Shown piece by piece: positions 44,782 through 55,079 of a stretch of DNA of 64,000 nucleotides (positions are counted from its first letter, which is position 1; the number at the start of each line of letters is the position of its first letter). A model generated the notes under the pieces. The model made no database searches. It had not been told where the DNA came from and saw nothing but the letters and a program-made list of their open reading frames with translations. The translations under genes and the position numbers were made by a program. Source of the DNA: Limnanthes douglasii subsp. nivea (taxonomy: Eukaryota > Streptophyta > Magnoliopsida > Brassicales > Limnanthaceae). The stretch spans positions 1,291,670 through 1,355,669 of the forward strand of contig JAUPFV010000005.1 of assembly GCA_036936605.1 (NCBI GenBank), written 5' to 3'.

Positions 44782-45408
44782 AAAAAAAAGAAAAAAAAAG
44801 AAAGATGAAAAAAAGAAAAAAAAAGAAGAAGGCAAAATTGGCTAGGATGAGCTCTTTGGTACTCGAGTTATTAAGTTCTAGGGGACTTTGTGCCTAGTGA
44901 CCTAAGACTTTTCCGGTCTGGGATCCGCTAACCTAAAGCTCGCTACATGGGCACCATTGTATAAGTCTTTCAGGGACCTCATCCATTGCACGGTCAAATA
45001 AGCCTTTGTGTGTCTGTATATAGAGTAAAGCATAATAAAAATTTGACAACCCCAGAGAAATATGGATGTGCAACTTGACTATGAAGAATCTAGGTTGTAT
45101 TTCGTTTCTAATCTTGTGATTATTATGATGAGAACAAGTAAGGTCCATTAATTTGTACTAAAAACATGTCGATTGAGTTTGAGCACACACGCACGCTTCT
45201 TCACTTGTATTGCTAATATTTGAGTACCTAGTTATTTCACATTCCGAGGTCATTACATTCGTTGAGGCATTTATGCTTAATTAGTTACGGTTACTTGTAC
45301 GGGATCATTGCGCTCTTGCATCCATTTAAATTCAGTTGCATTCATGCATCAATTGTTAAACCTGTTTTGCATTGCTTGAGGACAAGCAACGGTTTAAGTT
45401 TGGGGGTT
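44081..45408. other. Athila 3' noncoding region
   Basis: Begins with the lineage-typical 'gggaggcaacccattgggaa' (about 44129) and ends with 'gaggacaagcaacggtttaa' and the polypurine tract. It contains an A/G-rich low-complexity stretch (44742-44830) whose open frame is an artefact. No env-like ORF is present. Confidence 0.75.
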
Positions 45409-45653
45409 TGATAAGTGCATTTCATATCACTTATTACGCTTCCATTATTCTTAAAATCATCACCGGCTCTCAAGTATTCGTTGAGTTTTAACATGTTTTT
45501 CCAGTATTATTAAAGTCGCTTGTGCCGCGGGTAAATTGTGAGAATATTAATAAATTTGGGTTGAAATTGAAGAAACTGGAAAATTAATGTATTTAGGAAA
45601 ATTTTGGAACAGTTGAAAAGAAAAGAAAATATATTAATGCTAAAAATATATTC
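45409..45653 (+). repeat. Athila 3' LTR, 5' 245 bp only
   Basis: Starts tgataagtgcatttcatatc after the polypurine tract. From about 45552 it matches the 5' LTR (aatttgggttgaaattgaag...) and breaks off at 'gctaaaaatatatt'. Confidence 0.88.
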
Positions 45654-46020
45654 TCAGTCAACAGATTCAAAGCCCTGTTTGATGTTGCTTCTTTTCCCAA
45701 GTCTTGTTTACATAATTTAATTTGACATTTACTCATCAACAGATTCATTCTCAGTCATGTCCATCCTGTCTAGTTCTCTTCTTAACATTGGAGTTCTGAC
45801 TTTAACAACATAATCTACTCCAACGTGAGTCTCTTTCAATGTATCCCACACTCTTTTTGCGGTGTCTTTATCCAGAATTTGATATAGCGTCTCTTTATTC
45901 AACCTTGGTAAAGAAGAGTGATTTCAAGTTTATTTGTTTGTGTGTCAACAGTTGACTCCACTACTTCCCAAACTCCCTGGATGCCCATTAAAAGTTTCAT
46001 CTACATATTCCATCCGATAT
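45654..46020 (-). pseudogene. Second copia gag fragment, related to Copia-F
   Basis: Closely similar to 38540-38860 on the same strand (shared strings such as 'tcccacactctttttgcggt' in variant form). It encodes decayed copies of the UBN2 gag stretch ENES-x-DEY...RR-x-LD and FKETHVRVD. It is a separate copy of the same gag segment, not its continuation. Confidence 0.82.
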
Positions 46021-46225
46021 ACACTACTAAATAATCACCTAAAGTGACATTACCTGTGATACTCGCACCCACTTCGGTGAAATAAACTTTATTCCTTATG
46101 ATGTGATTGTTGGTTTCATTGTCTAAAGTACAAAATAGAATTACTAATTAATCTTATAGAATCAAGTCTCTATTTATGAAGCAAAACCACTTCATGCATA
46201 AAGAGTTAATGATTACCATGCTCTA

Positions 46226-46698
46226 TGTTAGATATTTTAGTGTAATTGGATTGATTAGTCGATCAATATAGTCGTAATATATTATCGAACAAGTCGGAGC
46301 GTGTAGAGTACACGCTTGTTAGAATATATTATGATTAATGGGTCCATTGGGCGGAGCCTGGCTGTGGTTAAATTTATTTGAATTATAAGACTATTATGAA
46401 AATTCATATAAATTTGAATTTGGAAAACTAATTTGAATTTGAATTTTTGGTGGGTTTTATCATTTGAAATTTTAACTGTTTTGGACATCAAACGCTTTTA
46501 CAGTTAGATTATTTTAGTCGAATAAATTATTATGTTTCTGTGAAAAAAGACAATTACAATAAAAATATTCATTCTCTTTGTTCAAAAGAATACACTCCGA
46601 TTGAAAATTTTGGAGAAGCACCAAAATAATTTCAATCTGAAATTGTTAAAACAAGACTTCATAGTTTATCCAGAAATCTCTAAACAATATTCCCAACA
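46226..46698 (+). repeat. Copia-2 5' LTR
   Basis: 473 bp, clearly homologous to the Copia-1 LTR (gatattttagtgtaattgga; aatatattatcga; ccgattgaaaattttggag), with many substitutions and small deletions. Confidence 0.92.
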
Positions 46699-46751
46699 AA
46701 AGATTGAAATCATCTATTCTTGTTTTGTGAAGAGATTTATGATTTGTATTA

Positions 46752-47978
46752 TGATGTAGCCCAGAAAGTCCAAACAAAAGCCTTTTTATTTTATTTTATT
46801 TTATTCAAATATCTTATGTATTTAAATCAAATCTAATTATATTAAGATTTTATTTTATTTTATTTTATTTTATTTTATTTTAGAATATTTATTTTATTTC
46901 CTTGTATTCTAATTTAGGGTTTTGAGAAGCTATTATATAAAGCCTCTTATGCCTTAAGTTATTTGTAGTCTTGAGAATAATATATTTTTATCAGTGAAAA
47001 TTTCACTCTTTGTTACCCTTAGATTAGGGTTACATCATGTTACCCTTGAATTAGGGTTTCATCTATCGTTGCTTCTTCTTCTGTTCCCGCCGCGTCATCA
47101 GTTTGGTATCAGAGCCGAAGTTCCTACTACGGGGCAAGCATGTTTCTGAATCCTGATATCATCTGATTAAAGGTTTAAGAAAGAGAACAACACACATGGT
47201 CAATAAGATCGGGAAGATCGTTTGAGTATGAGGGGGCATACCAACCGTTTCAATGACGATTGTATTGACAGGTTACTGAAGGAGTTTAAATTGGCTACCA
47301 ATCGTCGAATCAAGGTAAAAATTGCTTATCGAGATGCTATCTCATGCTATGAAAAAAAAATTCAAAACCATCTTTTTTTCATCAACTGGACATGGAGATG
47401 TTGTCTTCAGGCTATGAAAAGGTTTCGATTTTTTTTTTCATCAACCGGATGGCTTCAATGTTACTTTGAATAAGGAACACTCGAGAAGAATTTATCTTAT
47501 TCTGATAAGGTCAACAATTATAATTCCCAATGTAACGATTGAATAAAATAAAATAAATATTTTGGATTCTTGATGGTGATGGTGCTGTGAATTCGAGGAC
47601 GAATTCTTGTCAACCAGGAGAGGATGATGTAGCCCAGAAAGTCCAAACAAAAGCCTTTTTATTTTATTTTATTTTATTCAAATATCTTATGTATTTAAAT
47701 CAAATCTAATTATATTAAGATTTGATTTTATTTGATTTTATTTTATTTTATTTTATTTTAGAATAGTTATTTTATTTCCTTGTATTCTAATTTAGGGTTT
47801 TGAGAAGCTATTATATAAAGCCTCTTATGCCTTAAGTTATTTGTAGTCTTGAGAATAATATATTTTTATCAGTGAAAATTTCACTCTTTGTTACCCTTAG
47901 ATTAGGGTTACATCATGTTACCCTTGAATTAGGGTTTCATCTATCGTTGCTTCTTCTTCTGTTTCCGCCGCGTCATCA
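46752..47978 (+). mobile_element. TRIM-like small LTR retrotransposon, 1227 bp
   Basis: Direct terminal repeats 46752-47100 (349 bp) and 47625-47978 (354 bp), TGATGTAGCCC...GCGTCATCA, nearly identical. The target duplication TATTA (46747-46751 and 47979-47983) is exact. A Met-tRNA primer site 'tggtatcagagc' lies at 47104-47115, and a purine tract 'aggagagga' lies at 47616-47624 before the 3' LTR. The 524-bp interior has no credible protein (47222-47473 lacks motifs). LTRs are slightly longer than the usual TRIM definition. Both contain a TATA context 'ctattatataaagcctctta' and a (ttta/tttta) microsatellite. It sits inside Copia-2. Confidence 0.95.
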
Positions 47979-48295
47979 TATTATGATTCAAATGAAGAGA
48001 TTTGTTGTCATCTTTAAGAGTATCCATAATCAAGTATTAAAGCATCAGAACTATGGTATCATCGTCTCTAAGTTTTTCTCCCTTGACTTTTACTCATGGA
48101 TGAAAATAGTGATAATCTCTAAATTGTTTTAAATTCTGTAAATGATACACACATTGAATTAATTTTTGTTTTGTTTATTAGAAGTGTGTATCTAGAATTT
48201 TTTGAATTCATCTGTTATATGATGAAAGCATGTTTTGGCTTTAGTTCCAGAAAAACAAATTATGATTTTCGTAACATGATTTCTGGTTAAAGTAA

Positions 48296-48361
48296 GTTTA
48301 ATTTAGAAATGTAAAAAATTTCTAAGTAAGTTTAATTTAGAAATGTAAAAAATTTCTAAGA
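48296..48361. repeat. 34-bp direct duplication, partly palindromic
   Basis: 'taagtttaatttagaaatgt' plus 'aaaaaatttcta' occurs twice in a row. Another short array, 'tgttttggtatatg' three times, lies at 48843-48884. Both are in the Copia-2 interior. Confidence 0.8.
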
Positions 48362-49174
48362 AGTCGTATAAAAGCCAGCCATAAAGAAACCTTTTAAATT
48401 TTCAGATATTAAATTTATTAGTTGTGACTGAAAAATGCTTGAATTGATTTGCTTCATGAAGAAAGCATGGATTGAATTGTTAAATTCGCATGCAAATCTT
48501 AATATTAATATTATAGTATTTCCGTGTTTAAAGTGCATAAGGATATCAATTTTAGAAATGGATATCGTTTGATAACACATGGTAATATAGGTTGGTTTCT
48601 GGGTATGATAAGCAATTAAAAGCACACTTGCCTTTAAAGGTGGTAATTGTATACACTCAGGGCATTCTGTAATTGTACATTAAAGTGTATTTTTTATTTT
48701 AGTATTTATTTTATCAAATTTTCATATAATAAAGACTAAAAGAGTGTGGGCCAGAAAACTAATAAAATGAATGTTATTTTATGAGTGGAATGTAAGGAAA
48801 AGGATGAAACGGAAATTTTTTTTGCTATTAGAAGGACCAAATGTGTTTTGGTATATGTGTTTTGGTATATGTGTTTTGGTATATGCAGTTTATTGGTCAA
48901 ATAACTGCTATTATAGTTCCATGACAATGGAAGAAAAAGAAAACTGTATTTTATCTAAATAGCAACTGCATCATTAATATAGTGAATTGATGTTTACAAC
49001 AGATAGTGGTTAAATACCGCTTAAATAAGTAGTCTGTTGACCATGGTTTTAATTATATTATCTAACTAAAAAATAAGTTATGTATGCGGTTTAAAGGTTT
49101 TTCCCTATAAATGGTATATTCTCGTTGGAGTTTGCACACATATCGATGTATATCCATGCCATGTGAATTTAGCC

Positions 49175-49358
49175 TTGAGTATGGTATGTTTGTGACCAAA
49201 GGTCATGAGTTCGAGTCCGCTTTCTCGGCTGAGCCTGTCACCTTGTGTGGTTTACCTTCTGGCGTTGGTTTGCAGGCTATCGCGTCAGACTGAGGATTTA
49301 CCCTGTGCGTACTCGTTGCACTTTGAGTAGCGGTTGCGGGTTCCCTCCGAAAAAAGAG
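49175..49358 (+). mobile_element. tRNA-derived SINE, copy 2 (5' truncated)
   Basis: Same body as the minus-strand copy at 3551-3760. The B box 'gagttcgagtcc' is at 49207-49218, and the body ends 'tccctccgaaaaaagag'. Homology starts at 'ttgagtatggtatg' (49175), so the first ~15 bp with the A box are replaced by unrelated sequence. Confidence 0.88.
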
Positions 49359-49859
49359 TAGTTTTACTCGTGTCACGTTCATATTGTGATATTTTTGGCA
49401 GAATCCGCAAAGGACTGCACCAAATAATCGGAAAGTGCTCATTTTACAATTATTTTTTCGATGAGAACAAATTGTTTTTCGGATAACGACCGTAAAGTTG
49501 TTTCGTGTACCCCATGGCTGTTGTGCAGCGTTAATAAAGTAAATAAATATATCTTTATATGCAACTGCTTGGTATTGCTCTTGGTCAAATAAGTTGAACG
49601 GTGATAATTCAACAAGAGTTTCCATAAGCTTCTGATACTGAATAATTATTTTTGTTACTCTAGTAAATATTATTTATTTTATTTTATGCATGATCTCGTA
49701 GAATAAAATATGCTTATACAATTATACAATTAGACATTTATATATAAATGAGTAACTATTTGGATGCGAGTTATATTTACAATATGGAAGATGTCTTTTG
49801 TACGAGTTGAGGGGTGTTCCTTCTTTCGGAAGGTGTTATATCATGAGTATCCAAGAAAT

Positions 49860-50240
49860 AGAGTTGTATAACTCATTCATTTATAGAATCTCAATTTGTC
49901 GTATTAGCAGGGCGTAAAGAAACTGATTGACTTAGAAATATGATATTTGGGATTCCATTGTAGCATAAACCGATATTATCTATATCTATAGATGTGATGT
50001 GATGTGATAGCGAAGTTTCCTTGGCTAATGTCTATAGACAAGTTTACGAAGGCAGGTCTAGACACTTAGGTGTTAGGAAAGTATGATCCGTGACCGTATC
50101 ACGCATGTTGTTATTTCACTAGGGTTTGAGAGAACTCAATATAATCTAGCCGATTATTTAACCAAAAGGTTGAGTAAAGATCTTGTGCATAATCGGTTAT
50201 TGGGATGGGATTAAAGTCCATTTAAAATCGCTCATGTTAA
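49860..50240 (+). pseudogene. Copia-2 RNase H remnant
   Basis: Nucleotide match to 12170-12554 of Copia-1: 'tttatagaatctcaatttgt', 'tgatagcgaagtttccttgg' and 'tatagacaagtttacgaagg' encode decayed versions of ESQFV, DSEVSLANVYRQVYEG and YNLADYLTKRLS. Several frameshifts and an expanded 'gatgt' repeat (49993-50009) are present. Confidence 0.85.
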
Positions 50241-50757
50241 GATACCCAATTCCCATCTAATATGGCATTAGGTGCTGAATTCAATGTGGAAATCTTAACA
50301 TATAGAGATTGGAACACATTAGTACTATTATCACAAAGTATGTGTTTAGACATACAAGTTATGGAGGTTGAAGTTTATCTTCTTAATAATTCTTTTGAAA
50401 AATTTCATATGCATGTGCAAGATTAAAATATCTACCTATTTAAGCATGAAGTTTAGCCGCTTCAAGAAGCTAGGACTTGACTTTGATATTATCAAGAAGG
50501 ATAAGGACACAAGGCTAGTAAAAATAGTGTCAAATGAGAACATTTGAGAATGTAAATTTATGTGTATATTATCTTCGAGTATTCATTATGGATAGTAAAG
50601 GTTCAATCTTTAGTGATACCTTGATATTCGAATATTTGTATTTGTGTAATATACTAATATAAATTCAATCGTCACAATATTTCATTTATGCATAAGTTTG
50701 CTATTTGTTGTGATTTTGTTTTAGTTAATCATGAATTGTACTAAAATGAGGGGAGAT

Positions 50758-50937
50758 TGTTGGATATTTTAGTGTAATTGGATTGACTAGTCGACCAATG
50801 TAGTCGTAATATATTATCAAACAACTCGGAGAGTGTGGAGTACAGGCTTTTTAGAATATATTATGATTAGTGGGTCCATGGGTCGGAGCCTGGCTGTGGT
50901 TAAATTTATTTGAATGATAAGATTATTATGAAATGAT
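50758..50937 (+). repeat. Copia-2 3' LTR, truncated
   Basis: Starts tgttggatattttagtgtaa after 'aaaatgaggggaga', follows the family LTR for about 180 bp, then diverges at 'attatgaaa'. The gypsy remnant follows. Confidence 0.9.
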
Positions 50938-50977
50938 AAGACAATTTATTTAAAATTGTGATTTGTCACAAAATTTG

Positions 50978-53115
50978 ATACCCAACTTCGACCTAAAATC
51001 TTCAAAAACAAGTTTTTATATTTATGCGTTATTTAAATATTTGATTGTTATTCTTATTTCAATATATTATTTTAAGCCCTTTATGTAATTCTTATATTTT
51101 GGGATTAGGGTTTCGAGTATTTGCTATGTAAAACATCGTATACCCTATTTTACCGTCAAAATTTAATTAATTAAATTTTGGGAACTATTTTGTGTTTCTT
51201 TTATTATGTAACATAGGGTTATAGTTTTATCGATATTTCTTTATTTTAATTTTTGCCACACCATTAGTTAGTATAAGAGCCCAACAATTCATGTTATGCA
51301 GATATATGAATCATGTTCCTGACACTTGTTGATTTGAGGACTAGAATAGAGAACAACATCTTCCAGTCTATCTGCACAATCGGGGAAAGAACTTGAAAAT
51401 TTGTAATCTCATGTTAGAAGAGGCTGTTCAAATACTAGTGTTGAAGACGAAAGCTCTTCCAAACTCTTACATATTATCATGACTGATAGGGTACAACGAG
51501 GTAATAGTTTATAGACGTTGTCTAATTGTATTTTCTAGTTGGCAATTGCAATGATACAACATGATCTGACGTGCTTACTATGGACGTTTGCCATCAAGAT
51601 TTTTGGACGCCCATGATGATTTAAGAGGAAATTATACTTATGATGTTAGAAATAATCGATACAATTTTATGAAAGATGGTTGCAAGTTTATATTGCTGCC
51701 ATCTAGAGTAATGTCTCCAAAACCACCACTAGTGAAGGAGTTTCATGCTCGTACTGCACCAGTGAAGGAGCTACGATAAGTATAATGATGACGTTGAAAA
51801 GAAGAGTGCTGATGATAAAAAAATAAAATCCTTAGAAAAGTTAGAAATCTCAAAACTATTTTTTTTATCATAAAAACAAAAAAATAATTTTGGAATCAAA
51901 TTTTCATTTCATCATACAGTTAAATTGGTAAATAGAAATTATGTTATTCAACATACTCCGTCCAATTTAAAATAAAAAAAACAAAACAATATTTTAACAG
52001 ATAGATTTGTGAAGAATTCTCATATCAATGGAGATCCGTTAGCACCACCATAACTTCGTAATGAATTTGTGGAGACCGAAAGAGTTATTGAAAATTGTGA
52101 AGGACATAAAATGGAGAACAAATTGTCATAACAAAAGAAAACTAGGAGATAACATCTTGAGAAGTCATATATTATTCAACAAAGAAAAATCTTTACTTTC
52201 TGCAAGGGTCTTGATGTGATACAGAGTCGCAGTCTGGATCTGGCGCCCACTTGAAAACTTGCGCAATAAATTGAGAAGTTTATGCAAGAACATGGTGATT
52301 ACCTTGGTGTTAAACTTCAACTAATTGTTTGCTTGTGAAACAATCAGTTACCAAACTGTTTTTTATTCGGCGCCAAATTGCAGCTTACGGGATTAAATCC
52401 TATAAGTCAGTCATTGGTTGAGTTTGTAGGAAACATTCTTGTCTACAACGGTTAAATATTTGGAGGAATTCTCGTTGGCCATGACTCTATTGACACCGAA
52501 TTTTTTATGGAATTTTAGAGAGGTTGTTCATGTAAAATAAACAGACATGCGAGGACTTACACTACAATGGAAAAGGGAAAGAGTGTATCGCGGATGCTCT
52601 CCCATAAATTAGGGGACCAAAGGCCATAATCTGTGCAAAAAAATCAGAATGTCTTAGTGTAGTTCTGTTAATGGTTCGATGTTTTGAATCGTGGTCGAAT
52701 TTTTTCCAACTGCGGAAGGATGATCCAACTAAGAATGTAGACATACTGGTTTCTCACTCTGGTATCTAAAATGGGTCAAACAGGTAGCAAAACGAAGATT
52801 TCGACGAGCCCTTCAAAATTTCAAAATTATGACAAGTCATAAAGGTTGATGATAAAGTCTTCAAAATCCAGTTTTTATATTTAAGAAATATGTATATATG
52901 TAATTGTTCTTTTTATTTTAATATTTTATTTTAAGACATTTATGTAATTTTTCTATTTTATGATTAGGGTTTTGGCTAATTACTATATAAAACATCATAT
53001 ACCCTATTTTTCCATCAGACTTTGATGAACTAAATTTGAGATTAATTTTCCATGAGTCTCTATTCTAACCTAGGGTTAGAGTTTTTTATTTGTTCTTCTT
53101 TTTTGTTGTGTAGTC
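50978..53115 (+). mobile_element. Gypsy-G: short, decayed Ty3/gypsy remnant with LTRs
   Basis: The LTRs, about 50978-51266 and 52843-53115, share long stretches, for example 'tttttatattta', 'catttatgtaattttt' against 'ctttatgtaattcttat', 'gggtttcgagtatttgctat' against 'gggttttggctaattactat', and 'taccctattttaccgtcaaa'. A degenerate primer site 'tagtataagagc' (51269-51280) has 10 of 12 bases of the Met-tRNA site. The interior holds only scraps of pol: a post-protease piece DVRNNRYNFMKDGCKFILLP (51588-51779 frame) and the RNase H end HYNGKGKECIADAL (52560-52605). Confidence 0.72.
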
Positions 53116-54125
53116 ATTAGTTATTTCTCTTGTATATCGCCGCCAGAAGACATCCTATCAGAATATACACTCATCAGGATTTCCCCTAACCTTAATATAT
53201 AATTAAATATAATTAACAACACCTTGACGAGGTAAAATTCTTCCATTTTATTAACTTCTTTATCTTCGTCTTCAAATAACTTTCTTATACGAGCTTAAAT
53301 CATATAGTAAAATTTTACCTTTCATTTTCAAACCTAAGCTTCTAGACAAGGTAACTAATAATCCATCGAGTATCCAGATAATCAACCAAGTTGACTTAAT
53401 TTGAATAACTATATAATAATATGGGTTAGTTTCCTTAACTCATTTCCTCTTTTCTTATTCTAGAACTTATCTATCTAGAATTTTCTCTTTCTCAGTTTCG
53501 TTACGAAGACCACGGGTCTTATCTAAGGGTTTGTGAACTTTTACCTTGTTTGTATAATCGCCAAATTCAATTGATGAATTAAATTTGAAATTAATTTTCC
53601 ATGAGTCTCTACTCTAACCTAGGGTTAGGGTTAGAGTTTTTACTTTGTTCTTTTAGCCATTAGATCTTTCTCTTGTATATCGCCGCCACAAGACACCCTA
53701 TCGAAAAAGGCACTCATCAGGATTTCCCGTAACCTTAATATATAATTAAACATAATTGAGAACAACTTGACGAGGTAAAATCCGTCCATTTTATTAACTT
53801 CTTTCTCGTCCTATTCAATTAAATTTCTTATACAAGCTAAAATCATATCGTAAAATTTTACCTTTCATTTTCAAACCTAAGCTTCTAGACAAGGTAACTA
53901 ATAATCCAACAATCTTCCAAATAATCAACCAAGATGACTTAATTTGAATAACTATATAATAATATATATAATAATATGAGTTATTTTCCTAAACTCATTT
54001 CCCTTTTCTTATTCTAGAACTTATCTATCTGGAATTTTCTCTTTTTCGGTTTCGGTATGAAAACAACGCGCTTTATCTAAGGGTTTGTGAACTTTTACCT
54101 TGCTTGTTTAATGGTCAAACTCAAT
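53024..54125. repeat. Two-copy tandem duplication, ~550-bp unit
   Basis: Unit 1 (53024-53572) and unit 2 (53573 to about 54125) align end to end with modest divergence, e.g. 'ttaattttccatgagtctct' at 53042 and 53591, 'cctaagcttctagacaaggt', and 'tatctaagggtttgtgaact'. Unit 1 starts inside the Gypsy-G 3' LTR, so the duplication spans the LTR/flank junction. No gene recognised in it. Confidence 0.93.
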
Positions 54126-55079
54126 TCAAGTCAAGTACACTCCTCATCATCTTTATATTTACACATTAATTGTCAGGTGGAGGTTCAAAATAACGGGTCG
54201 GACCAACATAATATTATTGAAAGACTACATGTTGAAACTTTCTAGTGCTTGAACCATGACTTAATTGCAGAGAAATCCATTGACCCTATAAGCTGATACA
54301 AGCTGAATAAAAATGGTGACGTTTGGATTGAAATAAATATATACTAAATCGAAGCAACACTAATCGAAATAAAGTTGATCGAAACAGGTTAGATCAAAAT
54401 AAGTTGGTTTTAATCGAGGTGATTCAAATCGAACCTAATTCAAAGCCCTAGAATGTAACACCTTGGCCAAATTAACTACATTCCATGATATGCTCCGCGT
54501 AATGTATCATAATACGAATTTATCTCCTTTTGCTTACTTTATTATTTTTCTTTATAAAAATGTTTCAGCATACAATCTAGTTTATTACTGATACCATTTT
54601 TATATAGAAATGGTATCAGTAACAAATCCGAAATATAGGGGTCGACAGAATTCTGTTACTATTGACTTTATTGTTTGGGAAGAAAGATCCGGAATTCAAG
54701 CGTCAATACAGAATTTGTTGCTTAGTCCACGTGGTCGACTGTAAATGATCTATAATACGGCGTCAGACCTTTGGACTATGACAATTATGATAATAGTAAT
54801 GTATTATTGGACTAAACAAATTTTAAACAAATACTAGTGTATTATGGGACGGTGTCGGTGGGAATAAACTGCAAAAAAAATATTCAATCAAATATTAGAT
54901 ACCTAGTTACTAACAAACTAATCAATGATAAATTAAATATTAAGAAATGACTGGATTAAATAATAAGGATGGCTAAGACCAGCAAGACATTGAATCTTGA
55001 CTTCGAAATAGACATAAAATGATCCCAAATAGTTCAATATGGTTTACTAGCTATTTTACTGTTCGAAATATATATGGGG
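54126..55079. other. No gene recognised; contains a perfect 15-bp-arm hairpin (54585-54622)
   Basis: About 950 bp of AT-rich sequence. At 54585-54599 'ttactgataccattt' is followed, after 8 bases, by its exact reverse complement at 54608-54622. A short run of 'atcgaaa' words occurs at 54340-54400. Confidence 0.6.

Larger units (their letters stand above)
38945..45653 (+). mobile_element. Athila-type Ty3/gypsy element, internally deleted, 3' LTR truncated
   Basis: The 5' LTR 38945-41116 is followed by an intact Asp-type primer site, gag, a protease ORF fused to the integrase tail, a 1.3-kb noncoding 3' region, a polypurine tract ('aagtttggggg', 45396-45406) and the start of the 3' LTR at 45409. 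Both LTRs begin tgataagtgcatttcatat. The 3' LTR is lost after 45653, where copia gag sequence starts. No env-like ORF is seen. The ORFs are long and clean, so this is one of the younger insertions. Confidence 0.9.
46226..50937 (+). mobile_element. Copia-2: older copy of the Copia-1 family, hosting nested insertions
   Basis: 5' LTR 46226-46698 (TGTTAG...CCAACA); interior resuming after 47978 with leader-like sequence homologous to Copia-1; RNase H remnant at 49860-50240; 3' LTR beginning 50758 and cut at about 50937. Nested inside are the TRIM-like element (46752-47978) and a SINE (49175-49358). Interior sequence downstream of RNase H (for example 'attaggtgctgaattcaatg') is shared with Copia-1. 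The 72-bp minisatellite is absent. Confidence 0.88.

Noticed and set aside
44700..44897. Lys-rich ORF (KKRKKKKKK)
   Set aside because: Low-complexity gaaaaaaaaa repeats in the Athila 3' noncoding region.
46786..46882. (ttttat/tttta)n tract as a regulatory or satellite array
   Set aside because: A simple microsatellite inside the TRIM-like LTR, present in both LTR copies.
49203..49625. 140-codon minus-strand ORF sharing a peptide with the 3542-3793 ORF
   Set aside because: The shared peptide comes from the SINE body present in both places, not from a conserved protein.
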